Source: an uncultured Bacteroides sp. (GTDB lineage Bacteria > Bacteroidota > Bacteroidia > Bacteroidales > Bacteroidaceae). From it: a stretch of DNA of 48,459 bases. Positions 24,923 to 31,738 of the stretch are shown here, one piece after another; positions within the stretch are counted from its first letter, which is position 1; every line of letters begins with the position of its first letter. Position numbers and translations under genes: made by a program. The notes below the pieces were generated by a model. That model worked only from the letters and a program-made list of their open reading frames with translations. It was not told where the DNA came from and did not search any database. Location: NCBI GenBank assembly GCA_900553185.1, contig USCT01000014.1:1-48459 (forward strand), written 5' to 3'.

Positions 24923-25948
24923 ATGAAAAAAACGAATCTGATTATTTGCCGGACTTTGTTTACGGTATTTGTAACATGTATCTTTTCTGTTACGTTCTTG
25001 TCATGTAGTGATAACGATGAAGATATCAGCATTGCTGATGAGTATGATGAAGGTAATTTTGGTGTTCCGTTGTACGATGCCTATGCTGCGAAATATGAGA
25101 TTGTCGAGGAGGGTAGCAAGTATAAGTCGATAGAGTTGACAGAGAGCGGTAATTACATAATTACGACACTTGATAATGGTGGTAGTTACTCTCCTATAAG
25201 GATGGTGAATGATACTTCTAGTAGTGTCTTATCTTTTTTGGTTATGCCACATTGGGGTAGTACACGCAGTACCCAAAGAGGTTTTCCGGAAACAATAGTG
25301 GCATATGGTTATATTTCGGGGAACTATACGGTGATTGATGAAAATACGTTCCATCTTGAAGGATTTGGAACTTTGGAGGTTACCAAATATTCACAGGATG
25401 ATTTTTATTCTTTGGTTATCATTCCGGAAAACGGAATCGGTTCCATAAGGCTCAAGTCATCAATGCCCAATAGAATTTATAACAGTTGGAAGTCAAGGCA
25501 GCTTTGTCGTACATGGGACCTTATTAATTTTCGTTTTTATTATATAGTAGACGGATATACATTAATAAATGTAGAGGGACGTACTTATGAAGAAATGGCT
25601 GAGAATTTAAAAAATTGGGCTGAGAAGAATGATCCTGAGTATGATGGAGAATCTCCGATATTAGAATTAGAAGGGTCTCCGAGACAAATAATATTCACTA
25701 TGACCGGAACATATGCGGTTTTATATTCAGGTAATTCTATGGCAGTTTCAACTTGGAGTTGGGCAAGGGAAGATCAAGGTATTATCGCGTATTCTTGGGA
25801 TAATATTTATGATGGTGATTCATATGATGGAAACGTTGTGGTGAGATTTAAGGGTGATAAGGCGTATGTCATTGAGGCCGAAGGAGAAAATGATGGTCTT
25901 GTATCTGATGAAATGGGACTTGAAATAACAATGCAGGAAGCCAAATAA
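24923..25948 (+). CDS. Orphan AT-rich lipoprotein of unknown function
   Basis: 341 residues. The signal ends FLSCSDNDED, a clear lipobox with an acidic tail, so the protein should be lipid-anchored and may be surface-exposed (acidic residues after the Cys act as a surface-export signal in Bacteroidetes). The mature part is rich in Tyr, Gly, Ser and Asp with repeated strand-like segments (ELTESGNYIITT, IIFTMTGTYAVLYSG, NVVVRFKGDKAYVI), suggesting a beta-sandwich or lipocalin-like fold; I do not recognise a family. Its base composition is clearly more AT-rich than neighbouring genes, and it sits beside the repeat-rich island, which suggests horizontal acquisition. It ends at a strong terminator. 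Confidence 0.75.
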   Translation: MKKTNLIICRTLFTVFVTCIFSVTFLSCSDNDEDISIADEYDEGNFGVPLYDAYAAKYEIVEEGSKYKSIELTESGNYIITTLDNGGSYSPIRMVNDTSSSVLSFLVMPHWGSTRSTQRGFPETIVAYGYISGNYTVIDENTFHLEGFGTLEVTKYSQDDFYSLVIIPENGIGSIRLKSSMPNRIYNSWKSRQLCRTWDLINFRFYYIVDGYTLINVEGRTYEEMAENLKNWAEKNDPEYDGESPILELEGSPRQIIFTMTGTYAVLYSGNSMAVSTWSWAREDQGIIAYSWDNIYDGDSYDGNVVVRFKGDKAYVIEAEGENDGLVSDEMGLEITMQEAK

Positions 25949-25979
25949 GAATTTTGTGTACGGAAATAGTTGGTTAAAG

Positions 25980-26021
25980 TACGCACAGGGATGTGTAATA
26001 ATTTCCTTGTGCGTATTTTTT
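25980..26021 (+). terminator. Terminator of the orphan lipoprotein gene
   Basis: TACGCACA (25980-25987) pairs with TGTGCGTA (26008-26015), extended by GG/CC, followed by TTTTTT. A short open frame crossing it is not a gene. Confidence 0.8.
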
Positions 26022-26084
26022 GGGGGGGAGATGATACCTTATATGCAAAAACCTTACATTACAAAAATTACTATAACTCTGAAA

Positions 26085-26119
26085 TATTGACGGACTACAA
26101 AATTTTTTTCGTATCTTTG
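26085..26119 (+). promoter_or_regulatory. Promoter of the queuosine operon
   Basis: TATTG (26085-26089), 22-base spacer, TATCTTTG (26112-26119). It gives a leader of about 77 bases that ends in the riboswitch-like pseudoknot. Confidence 0.65.
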
Positions 26120-26166
26120 CGCCCGATTTCAAGAGAACATTCACATGCGATGCCGTGAGTAGCGGC

Positions 26167-26200
26167 CGTGTATTCTAGAACACCACGTAAAAAACAGGAG
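26167..26200 (+). promoter_or_regulatory. Probable preQ1-I riboswitch
   Basis: An H-type pseudoknot can be drawn: stem 1 CGTG (26167-26170) with CACG (26184-26187); loop containing TTCTAG..ACAC, close to the known preQ1-I loop; an A-rich third loop TAAAAAAC (26188-26195); and stem 2 TTCT (26173-26176) with AGGA (26196-26199). The last strand is the ribosome-binding site of the following gene, so bound preQ1 would block translation. The downstream operon (queuosine precursor transporter, queC, queF) is the expected target. Consensus was matched by eye only. Confidence 0.65.
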
Positions 26201-26202
26201 CG

Positions 26203-26889
26203 ATGAAAAAAGAAAATCTCGTATCGGTACCTTTCATGGTCTTGGGTATCGTGTTTTGCGTCTGCCTGGTGGCAGCCAATCTGTTAGAGACCAAGGTTGT
26301 CCAGCTCGGGCCTGTGGCCGTGACCGCCGGACTGATTGTATTCCCCGTATCTTACATTATCAACGATTGCATTGCCGAAGTGTGGGGCTTCCGCAAGGCA
26401 CGGCTCATCATCTGGATGGGATTCCTGATGAACTTCTTTGTGGTGGCCCTCGGACAGATAGCCATCGCCATACCCGCCGCGCCGTTCTGGGAAGGCGAGG
26501 AGGCGTTCGACTTCGTGTTCGGCATGGCTCCCCGTATCGCCGCCGCCAGTCTGACGGCCTTCCTGGTGGGCTCGTTCATCAATGCCTACGTGATGAGCCG
26601 CATGAAGGTAGCCTCGCAGGGACGTCATTTTTCGGCCCGTGCCATCCTCTCTACCGTGGCGGGCGAGAGCGCCGATTCGCTCATCTTCTTTCCGCTGGCT
26701 TTCGGCGGACTGATGCCCGTGAACGAGCTGGTGAAGATGATGGTGGTGCAGGTGGTGCTGAAGACCGCCTACGAGGTGGTGATCCTGCCGGTGACCATCC
26801 GGGTGGTGAACTACATCAAGCGCGTGGACGATAGCGACGTGTACGACGAGCATATTTCTTACAACGTATTGAAAATAAAGGAGATTTGA
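26203..26889 (+). CDS. yhhQ: Queuosine precursor transporter (YhhQ/VUT family)
   Basis: 228 residues with about six hydrophobic segments (for example VPFMVLGIVFCVCLVAANLLETK at the N-terminus and FMNFFVVALGQIAIAIP-like helices in the middle) and the family motifs AANLLETKVV, VFPVSYIINDCIAEVWGFRKAR and VAGESADSLIFFPLAFGG. COG1738 (YhhQ) proteins import queuosine precursors such as preQ0 or preQ1. Position in front of queC and queF, and behind a preQ1-type leader, supports that role. Three bases separate its stop from the queC ATG. Confidence 0.92.
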   Translation: MKKENLVSVPFMVLGIVFCVCLVAANLLETKVVQLGPVAVTAGLIVFPVSYIINDCIAEVWGFRKARLIIWMGFLMNFFVVALGQIAIAIPAAPFWEGEEAFDFVFGMAPRIAAASLTAFLVGSFINAYVMSRMKVASQGRHFSARAILSTVAGESADSLIFFPLAFGGLMPVNELVKMMVVQVVLKTAYEVVILPVTIRVVNYIKRVDDSDVYDEHISYNVLKIKEI

Positions 26890-26891
26890 CG

Positions 26892-27584
26892 ATGAATAAT
26901 CAAGCTGCACTGGTTGTGTTCAGTGGCGGACAGGATTCCACCACTTGCCTTTTCTGGGCGAAAAAGCATTTTAAGGAGGTTTATGCCTTGAGTTTCGTTT
27001 ATGGTCAGAAACACGTGAAGGAAGTGGAGCTGGCCCGTGCGATAGCCGGCAAGGCAGGAGTACATTTCGATGCGATGGATGTTTCGTTCATCGGGAATCT
27101 GGGACGGAATTCGCTCACGGATACTTCCATCAGGATGGACGAGGTGAAGCCGGACGGCTCGTTCCCCAATACGTTTGTGCCGGGACGTAACCTGTTTTTC
27201 CTGAGTATTGCGGCCGTATATGCCCGTGAACGGGGTATCTGTCACCTGGTGACCGGGGTTTCGCAGACCGACTTCAGCGGTTATCCCGATTGTCGCGACT
27301 CGTTCATCAAGTCGCTGAACGTGACGCTGAACCTGGCCATGGACGAGCAGTTCGTGATTCATACGCCGCTGATGTGGATCGACAAGGCGCAGACCTGGGC
27401 GCTGGCCGACGAGCTGGGTGTGCTGGACATCGTACGCCACGATACGCTGACCTGCTACAACGGTGTGCAGGGCGACGGATGCGGACATTGTCCGGCGTGC
27501 AAATTGCGCCGTGAAGGGCTGGAAAAATACCTGGCTTCGAAGGGGGAGACGCTGGAGCGCCTGAAGGAAGCCGATGTGGAATGA
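26892..27584 (+). CDS. queC: 7-cyano-7-deazaguanine synthase QueC
   Basis: 230 residues. An ATP-dependent enzyme that turns 7-carboxy-7-deazaguanine into preQ0. PP-loop SGGQDS at 11-16, then VTGVSQTDFSGYPDCRDSFIKSLN, and the zinc cluster CYNGVQGDGCGHCPACKLR near the C-terminus (four Cys). ATG at 26892 is preferred to the in-frame TTG at 26886, which overlaps the upstream stop codon. Middle gene of the queuosine operon; queD and queE are not in the window. Confidence 0.96.
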   Translation: MNNQAALVVFSGGQDSTTCLFWAKKHFKEVYALSFVYGQKHVKEVELARAIAGKAGVHFDAMDVSFIGNLGRNSLTDTSIRMDEVKPDGSFPNTFVPGRNLFFLSIAAVYARERGICHLVTGVSQTDFSGYPDCRDSFIKSLNVTLNLAMDEQFVIHTPLMWIDKAQTWALADELGVLDIVRHDTLTCYNGVQGDGCGHCPACKLRREGLEKYLASKGETLERLKEADVE

Positions 27585-27620
27585 ATGTGAATTACCCGAA
27601 CGAAGAAAAAACGAATCTGT

Positions 27621-28082
27621 ATGGAAAGAAAAGATGAATTGACGATACTGGGAAAGACTACTGCCTACAAGCAGGATTACGCTCCCGAAGTGCTGGAGGC
27701 TTTCGTTAACAAGCATCCGGAAAACGACTACTGGGTACGTTTCAACTGCCCGGAATTTACCAGCCTGTGCCCGATTACGGGCCAGCCCGATTTCGCGGAA
27801 ATCCGCATCAGCTACCTGCCCGATGTGAAGATGGTGGAGAGCAAGAGTCTGAAGCTCTACCTGTTCAGCTTCCGTAACCACGGCGATTTCCACGAGGATT
27901 GCGTGAACATTATCATGAAGGACCTCATCAGGCTGATGGACCCGAAATACATCGAGGTGACGGGTATCTTCACGCCACGCGGAGGAATCTCCATCTATCC
28001 GTATTGTAACTACGGGCGTCCGGGTACCAAGTACGAAGAACTGGCCGAGTATCGCCTGCGTAACCACGACCTGTCTCTCTGA
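27621..28082 (+). CDS. queF: NADPH-dependent 7-cyano-7-deazaguanine reductase QueF
   Basis: 153 residues, the short unimodular (YkvM-type) QueF that reduces preQ0 to preQ1. The active-site Cys is C50 in FTSLCPITGQPD with Asp57; the QueF motif MVESKSLKLYLFSFRNHGDFHED follows at about 71-93. It forms a tunnel-fold multimer. It is 36 bases after queC and is the last gene of the operon. Converges on dnaX with a 36-base gap. Confidence 0.96.
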   Translation: MERKDELTILGKTTAYKQDYAPEVLEAFVNKHPENDYWVRFNCPEFTSLCPITGQPDFAEIRISYLPDVKMVESKSLKLYLFSFRNHGDFHEDCVNIIMKDLIRLMDPKYIEVTGIFTPRGGISIYPYCNYGRPGTKYEELAEYRLRNHDLSL

Positions 28083-28118
28083 CACGGCCTGTCCGGACGG
28101 GAGCCGACCGCCGAAGGG

Positions 28119-29954
28119 TCAGGAAAGCTCCAGTCCGAATTCTTCTTTCAGCTTCAATAGCTTCGGATTCTTTTTGCTCATCATCTGGAAACGTTCCACG
28201 TGGCTGTAGGCACGGACGTTTTCGTTTTCCTTGCTTACCCGTACCGTCATGCGGATGGTGCGGTTGTGGAGTTGCCGGCAGAGGTGTTCGACTATTTTCG
28301 GAGCCAGTTGCTCCATGTATTTCTGTACCATTTCGTTGTCTACCACTACCTCGAACGTGTGCTGGTCCTGCAAGAGGCGGGGCTGCATGTTCATCATACG
28401 TCCGGCATTGGCCGCTTCTTCCTTGGGCAGACGGGCGGCAAATTCTCTCCAATAGTAATTCAGGTCTTTTTCATTGAAGATATGGTCTTCCCACGAGGCC
28501 GTACCGATGGTCGTAGCTGCCGGTTGCTGGGCGGGTTGCTGGACCGTTTCGTGCTTCTGAGGGCGACGGATGGATACCCCCAGGGATCCGGCCTTTACTA
28601 CCGGAATCTTCTTTTCGTTCTGTGGCTGGGGCAGGGGACTGGCATGTACCGGAGGCCGGTTTCCCGAAACGGAAGCCGTCTGTGCCGCCTGAGCCTGCGG
28701 AGCGGCCGTTTGCGGTTGGGGCGTATACACCGGAGCGCTTTCCTGTACCTGGGTAGCGGCGGAAGCCGTAGCCGTGGGTTGTACCGTAGCGGCCGGCTGG
28801 TTGGTGAAGGCGGGTTTTAACTGCTTGCTAGGGCCTTGCCCCCCCACGGGATCGTCGTTGTCGGCGGTGAGCTGGGCCAGCTGGATGAGGGTCAGTTCTA
28901 TCAGCAGGCGCTTGTTCTTGCTGGCCCGGTAATTCAGGTCGCAATCGTTGCAGAGCTTCATGGCCTTGTAGAGGAAGGCCGGGGCGCATTTCTGTGCCTG
29001 TGCCAGGTAGCGGTCGCGTATGGAAGCTCCTACTTCGAGCAGGCAGAGCGTGGCCGGATCGCGGCTTACCAGCAGGTCGCGGAAGTGGGAACTGAGCCCG
29101 GTGATGAAATGGTTTCCGTCGAATCCTTTGTGGAGCACTTCGTTGAAGATTAGCAGGCAATCCTGTACGTTGTTCTGGAGGAAGCAGTCGGTCAGCCGGA
29201 AATAATATTCGTAATCCAGCACGTTCAGGTTGTTTATCACTCCCTGGTACGTGATGTGTCCGTTGGTGAAATTGACCACCTGGTCGAAGATGGAAAGGGC
29301 GTCACGCATGCCTCCGTCAGCTTTCTGTGCGATGACGTTCAGGGCTTCGGGTTCGGCCTCGATACCTTCGTTGGCGGCCACGTGTTCCAGGTGTTCCACG
29401 ATGTCGCTGATGCTGATGCGGCTGAAGTCGTAAATCTGGCACCGGCTCAGGATGGTAGGCAGAATCTTGTGCTTCTCGGTGGTGGCCAGGATAAAGATGG
29501 CATGCTGGGGCGGTTCCTCAAGGGTCTTCAGGAACGCGTTGAAGGCTGCTGCCGAGAGCATGTGTACCTCATCGATGATGTATACCTTGTACTTGCCGAT
29601 CTGTGGCGGTATGCGTACCTGTTCGATGAGCTGGCGGATGTCTTCTACCGAGTTGTTGGAAGCCGCATCCAGTTCGTGGATATTGTAGGAGCGCTGCTCG
29701 TTGAATGCCTTGCACGATTCGCATTCGTTGCATGCTTCTCCGTTTTCTCTGGGATGCAGGCAATTGATGGTCTTGGCGAAGATACGGGCGCAGGTAGTCT
29801 TTCCCACCCCGCGCGGGCCGCAGAACAGGTAGGCGTGAGCCAGCTTGTTGGTGGCGATGGCATTCTTCAGGGTGGTGGTCAGGGCCCGTTGGCCTACTAC
29901 CGTATCAAACGTTGCCGGGCGGTACTTCCGCGCCGATACAATATAATTCTCCAT
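28119..29954 (-). CDS. dnaX: DNA polymerase III subunit gamma/tau
   Basis: 611 residues, the clamp-loader motor. Walker A GPRGVGKT (46-53), zinc ligands C65, C75, C78 and C81, Walker B region VYIIDEVHMLS, sensor and lid helices, then domain III. A low-complexity Gln/Ala/Pro/Thr-rich linker (about 385-480) leads to a C-terminal tau-like part (about 490-611, with YYWREFAARLPKEE and EEFGLELS). I see no obvious slippery A6 site as used by E. coli for making gamma, but did not examine every heptamer. A consensus -7 box TACATTTG lies at 29984-29991 on the minus strand. Confidence 0.96.
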   Translation of the reverse strand: MENYIVSARKYRPATFDTVVGQRALTTTLKNAIATNKLAHAYLFCGPRGVGKTTCARIFAKTINCLHPRENGEACNECESCKAFNEQRSYNIHELDAASNNSVEDIRQLIEQVRIPPQIGKYKVYIIDEVHMLSAAAFNAFLKTLEEPPQHAIFILATTEKHKILPTILSRCQIYDFSRISISDIVEHLEHVAANEGIEAEPEALNVIAQKADGGMRDALSIFDQVVNFTNGHITYQGVINNLNVLDYEYYFRLTDCFLQNNVQDCLLIFNEVLHKGFDGNHFITGLSSHFRDLLVSRDPATLCLLEVGASIRDRYLAQAQKCAPAFLYKAMKLCNDCDLNYRASKNKRLLIELTLIQLAQLTADNDDPVGGQGPSKQLKPAFTNQPAATVQPTATASAATQVQESAPVYTPQPQTAAPQAQAAQTASVSGNRPPVHASPLPQPQNEKKIPVVKAGSLGVSIRRPQKHETVQQPAQQPAATTIGTASWEDHIFNEKDLNYYWREFAARLPKEEAANAGRMMNMQPRLLQDQHTFEVVVDNEMVQKYMEQLAPKIVEHLCRQLHNRTIRMTVRVSKENENVRAYSHVERFQMMSKKNPKLLKLKEEFGLELS

Positions 29955-29983
29955 AAACGGATTCAGATTTTTAGGATTCTATG

Positions 29984-29991
29984 CAAATGTA
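29984..29991 (-). promoter_or_regulatory. dnaX promoter -7 box
   Basis: TACATTTG on the minus strand, 30 bases before the ATG; no clear -33. Confidence 0.45.
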
Positions 29992-30100
29992 TATAAAATC
30001 TGCCTTTTCTCGGGGGAGTTGAGGGGGAAATTTTGTTTTTCTGCCCAGGGAAGCGGCGGAATTTGATGACCTGATGGAGAAGAAAAGGATAATGGAAAAG

Positions 30101-30130
30101 TATTGAACCGATAGAATTGTAGTACCTTTG
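30101..30130 (+). promoter_or_regulatory. Promoter of the RNA leader and Abi gene
   Basis: TATTG (30101-30105), 17-base spacer, TACCTTTG (30123-30130). Transcription from about 30137 would read through the hairpin leader into the Abi gene. Confidence 0.6.
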
Positions 30131-30136
30131 CGACAG

Positions 30137-30220
30137 GACATAAAAAAACCCGGATTCATCACCAGTAACTGAAAGCTGGGAGAGGAACGCCCGGGACTGC
30201 AATGCAAAAATATAAAAAAT
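30137..30220 (+). ncRNA. Structured leader RNA of the Abi gene, candidate antitoxin RNA
   Basis: An imperfect long hairpin spans 30149-30195: CCCGG (30149-30153) with CCGGG (30191-30195), then TTC with GAA (30155-30157/30185-30187), then CCAGT with GCTGG (30162-30166/30175-30179) around an eight-base loop. It lies between a good promoter and the ATG of the HEPN-type Abi gene, is much more GC-rich than its flanks, and encodes no peptide. The AbiF group of this family has been reported to act with a small structured RNA that neutralises the toxin; the RNA role here is inference from position and structure. Confidence 0.45.
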
Positions 30221-30883
30221 ATGGGATATAACAAATCTTTCTTCGAAAAAGTTTTCTCCACCAAACGGATGGAGAGATACTTCAACCTATATCCGGACGA
30301 TGAAGCTCGCGCAATTCTTCATTATCAGTGTAACTTAGAATTGGCGGAAGCGTTCTATACGAGTCTGTCTGTATTTGAAGTTACATTGCGTAACGCATTG
30401 AGTCGGGAGCTGCAGACAATGACAGGGCGCGACGACTGGTATGCTGTATTTGCAAATACCCCCGGATTATCAAGATTGAATCGCTATGTGACACAAGCCA
30501 GCAAACAGATTGCAGGCAGACATGAGTCGATAACCTCTTCGAAAATCATCGCTGAACTGACGCTTGGATTCTGGGTATCATTGTTGAACAGTGAATATGA
30601 ACGTCTGCTATGGAAAGATTTACGTAGGGCGTTCCCTTTTATGCCTAAGAAGGAACGTCAGAGGAAAAATGTTTCAGCTCCTCTGAATACCTTCCGGATA
30701 TTCCGAAACAGGGTATTCCATCATGAATCCATCTGTTGGAATCTGAATCGTGTAGAGGAAATTCATAAAGAAATGATTGTTGTTATGGGATGGATGAATA
30801 AGGATGTCCCTGAATGGCTTCGTCTGACTGATCGGTTTGAAACGGTAAGTAGCAATATACGAGATAAATTGGGTTGGAAATGA
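30221..30883 (+). CDS. Abi-family (AbiD/AbiF-like, Abi_2) HEPN protein
   Basis: 220 residues, helical, cytoplasmic. The N-terminal part (MERYFNLYPDDEARAILHYQCNLELAEAF, then SLSVFEVTLRNALSREL at about 50-66) is the hallmark of the Abi_2 family; the HEPN RNase motif R-x4-H is FRNRVFHHE with R162 and H167. HEPN proteins of this type cut RNA and arrest growth after phage infection or when unneutralised. It is shorter than lactococcal AbiF (about 340), like the compact bacterial members. It has its own promoter and the structured leader immediately upstream, and no protein antitoxin gene beside it. Flanked by core genes (dnaX, a DivIC-like gene), so a single-gene insertion. Confidence 0.82.
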   Translation: MGYNKSFFEKVFSTKRMERYFNLYPDDEARAILHYQCNLELAEAFYTSLSVFEVTLRNALSRELQTMTGRDDWYAVFANTPGLSRLNRYVTQASKQIAGRHESITSSKIIAELTLGFWVSLLNSEYERLLWKDLRRAFPFMPKKERQRKNVSAPLNTFRIFRNRVFHHESICWNLNRVEEIHKEMIVVMGWMNKDVPEWLRLTDRFETVSSNIRDKLGWK

Positions 30884-30934
30884 TAAGCCAGGGTGCGGTT
30901 CGGGATAGTCAAACCTGAAAAACTTTGTTTTTCG

Positions 30935-30966
30935 TTTGCCTCTCCGCTCACCTTTCACTATCTTTG
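30935..30966 (+). promoter_or_regulatory. Promoter of the DivIC-like gene
   Basis: TTTG (30935-30938), 20-base spacer, TATCTTTG (30959-30966): full consensus, 22 bases before the ATG. Confidence 0.8.
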
Positions 30967-30988
30967 TCCCGATTAATCTGCTGGTCTT

Positions 30989-31297
30989 ATGAGAAAAATA
31001 GCGAAGATATGGCAATTCATCCGTCGGCATAAATACCTGGTTACTCTTGCCGTGTTTCTGCTGGTTATCGGTGTGATAGACGATAACAGTTTGATTCATC
31101 GTTTTCAGAACCGCAGGGAAATTCACGAGCTGAACAAGGAGATAGAACGCTACCGGAAGCAGTACGAAGAAGATAGCAAGACGCTGAAGGAAATTTCCTC
31201 CAACCCGAAGGAGCTGGAGAAGATTGCCCGTGAGAAGTACCTGATGAAGCAGGAAGATGAAGATGTATATGTTTTTGAAGAAGATTTGAAGAAATGA
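30989..31297 (+). CDS. FtsB/DivIC-like septum formation initiator
   Basis: 102 residues: a short basic cytoplasmic end (MRKIAKIWQFIRRHKY), one membrane segment (about 17-34, LVTLAVFLLVIGVI), then a coiled coil (REIHELNKEIERYRKQYEEDSKTLKEI) and the short conserved LEKIAREKYLMKQEDEDVYVFEE that ends FtsB/DivIC proteins. In the divisome such proteins link FtsQ/DivIB and FtsL. It overlaps the next membrane protein gene by 4 bases (ATGA), so the two are coupled. Confidence 0.88.
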   Translation: MRKIAKIWQFIRRHKYLVTLAVFLLVIGVIDDNSLIHRFQNRREIHELNKEIERYRKQYEEDSKTLKEISSNPKELEKIAREKYLMKQEDEDVYVFEEDLKK

Positions 31298-31641
31298 GTA
31301 CGAAAACCGTGAATGTACTGGCGATGGCCGGTGCTGTTCTCTTGTTTGTGGGGCTGGTTCTCCAGTTCGGAAAGCTGGTGTATGCGCCGTATATCTACCT
31401 GGTGGGGGCGGTGATGTTCGCCTGTGCGCAGGCGGTGACCGGTTATAAGGGTTCCAGCTTCGTTATCCGGCGTCTGCGCCGTCAGCAGCTGATGGGAGCT
31501 CTGATACTGGTGCTTACCGGAGTGGCCATGCTGGTGTGGCACCGGAACGAATGGATCGTGGGATTGACCATTGCCGCCATACTGGAACTTTATACGGCTT
31601 TCCGCATTCCGCAGGAAGAGGCGAAGGAACAGAAACGATAA
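31294..31641 (+). CDS. Small four-helix membrane protein, unknown
   Basis: 115 residues with four hydrophobic segments (VNVLAMAGAVLLFVGLVLQF, YIYLVGAVMFACAQAV, QLMGALILVLTGVAMLVW, WIVGLTIAAILELYTAF) and a charged C-terminus. I do not know a function. Its translational coupling to the DivIC-like gene suggests an envelope or division-linked role, but that is guilt by association. It ends before a bidirectional terminator. Confidence 0.8.
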   Translation: MSTKTVNVLAMAGAVLLFVGLVLQFGKLVYAPYIYLVGAVMFACAQAVTGYKGSSFVIRRLRRQQLMGALILVLTGVAMLVWHRNEWIVGLTIAAILELYTAFRIPQEEAKEQKR

Positions 31642-31667
31642 GGAAGTGTATACGCTTAGCAGATAAA

Positions 31668-31715
31668 AAATCCTCTTGCAGGCCGGTTCGTGAAGAACGG
31701 TGTGCAAGAGGATTT
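31668..31715. terminator. Bidirectional terminator between the membrane protein and DPP11 genes
   Basis: AAATCCTCTTGCA (31668-31680) pairs with TGCAAGAGGATTT (31703-31715), a 13-bp perfect stem; T-rich on both sides (CTGTTTTTATT on plus, TTTTTTATC on minus). Confidence 0.85.
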
Positions 31716-31738
31716 CTGTTTTTATTCCGGAAGCCGGA

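Noticed and set aside
25970..26158. Short gene between the orphan lipoprotein and the queuosine operon
   Set aside because: The frame overlaps a strong terminator and the operon promoter.
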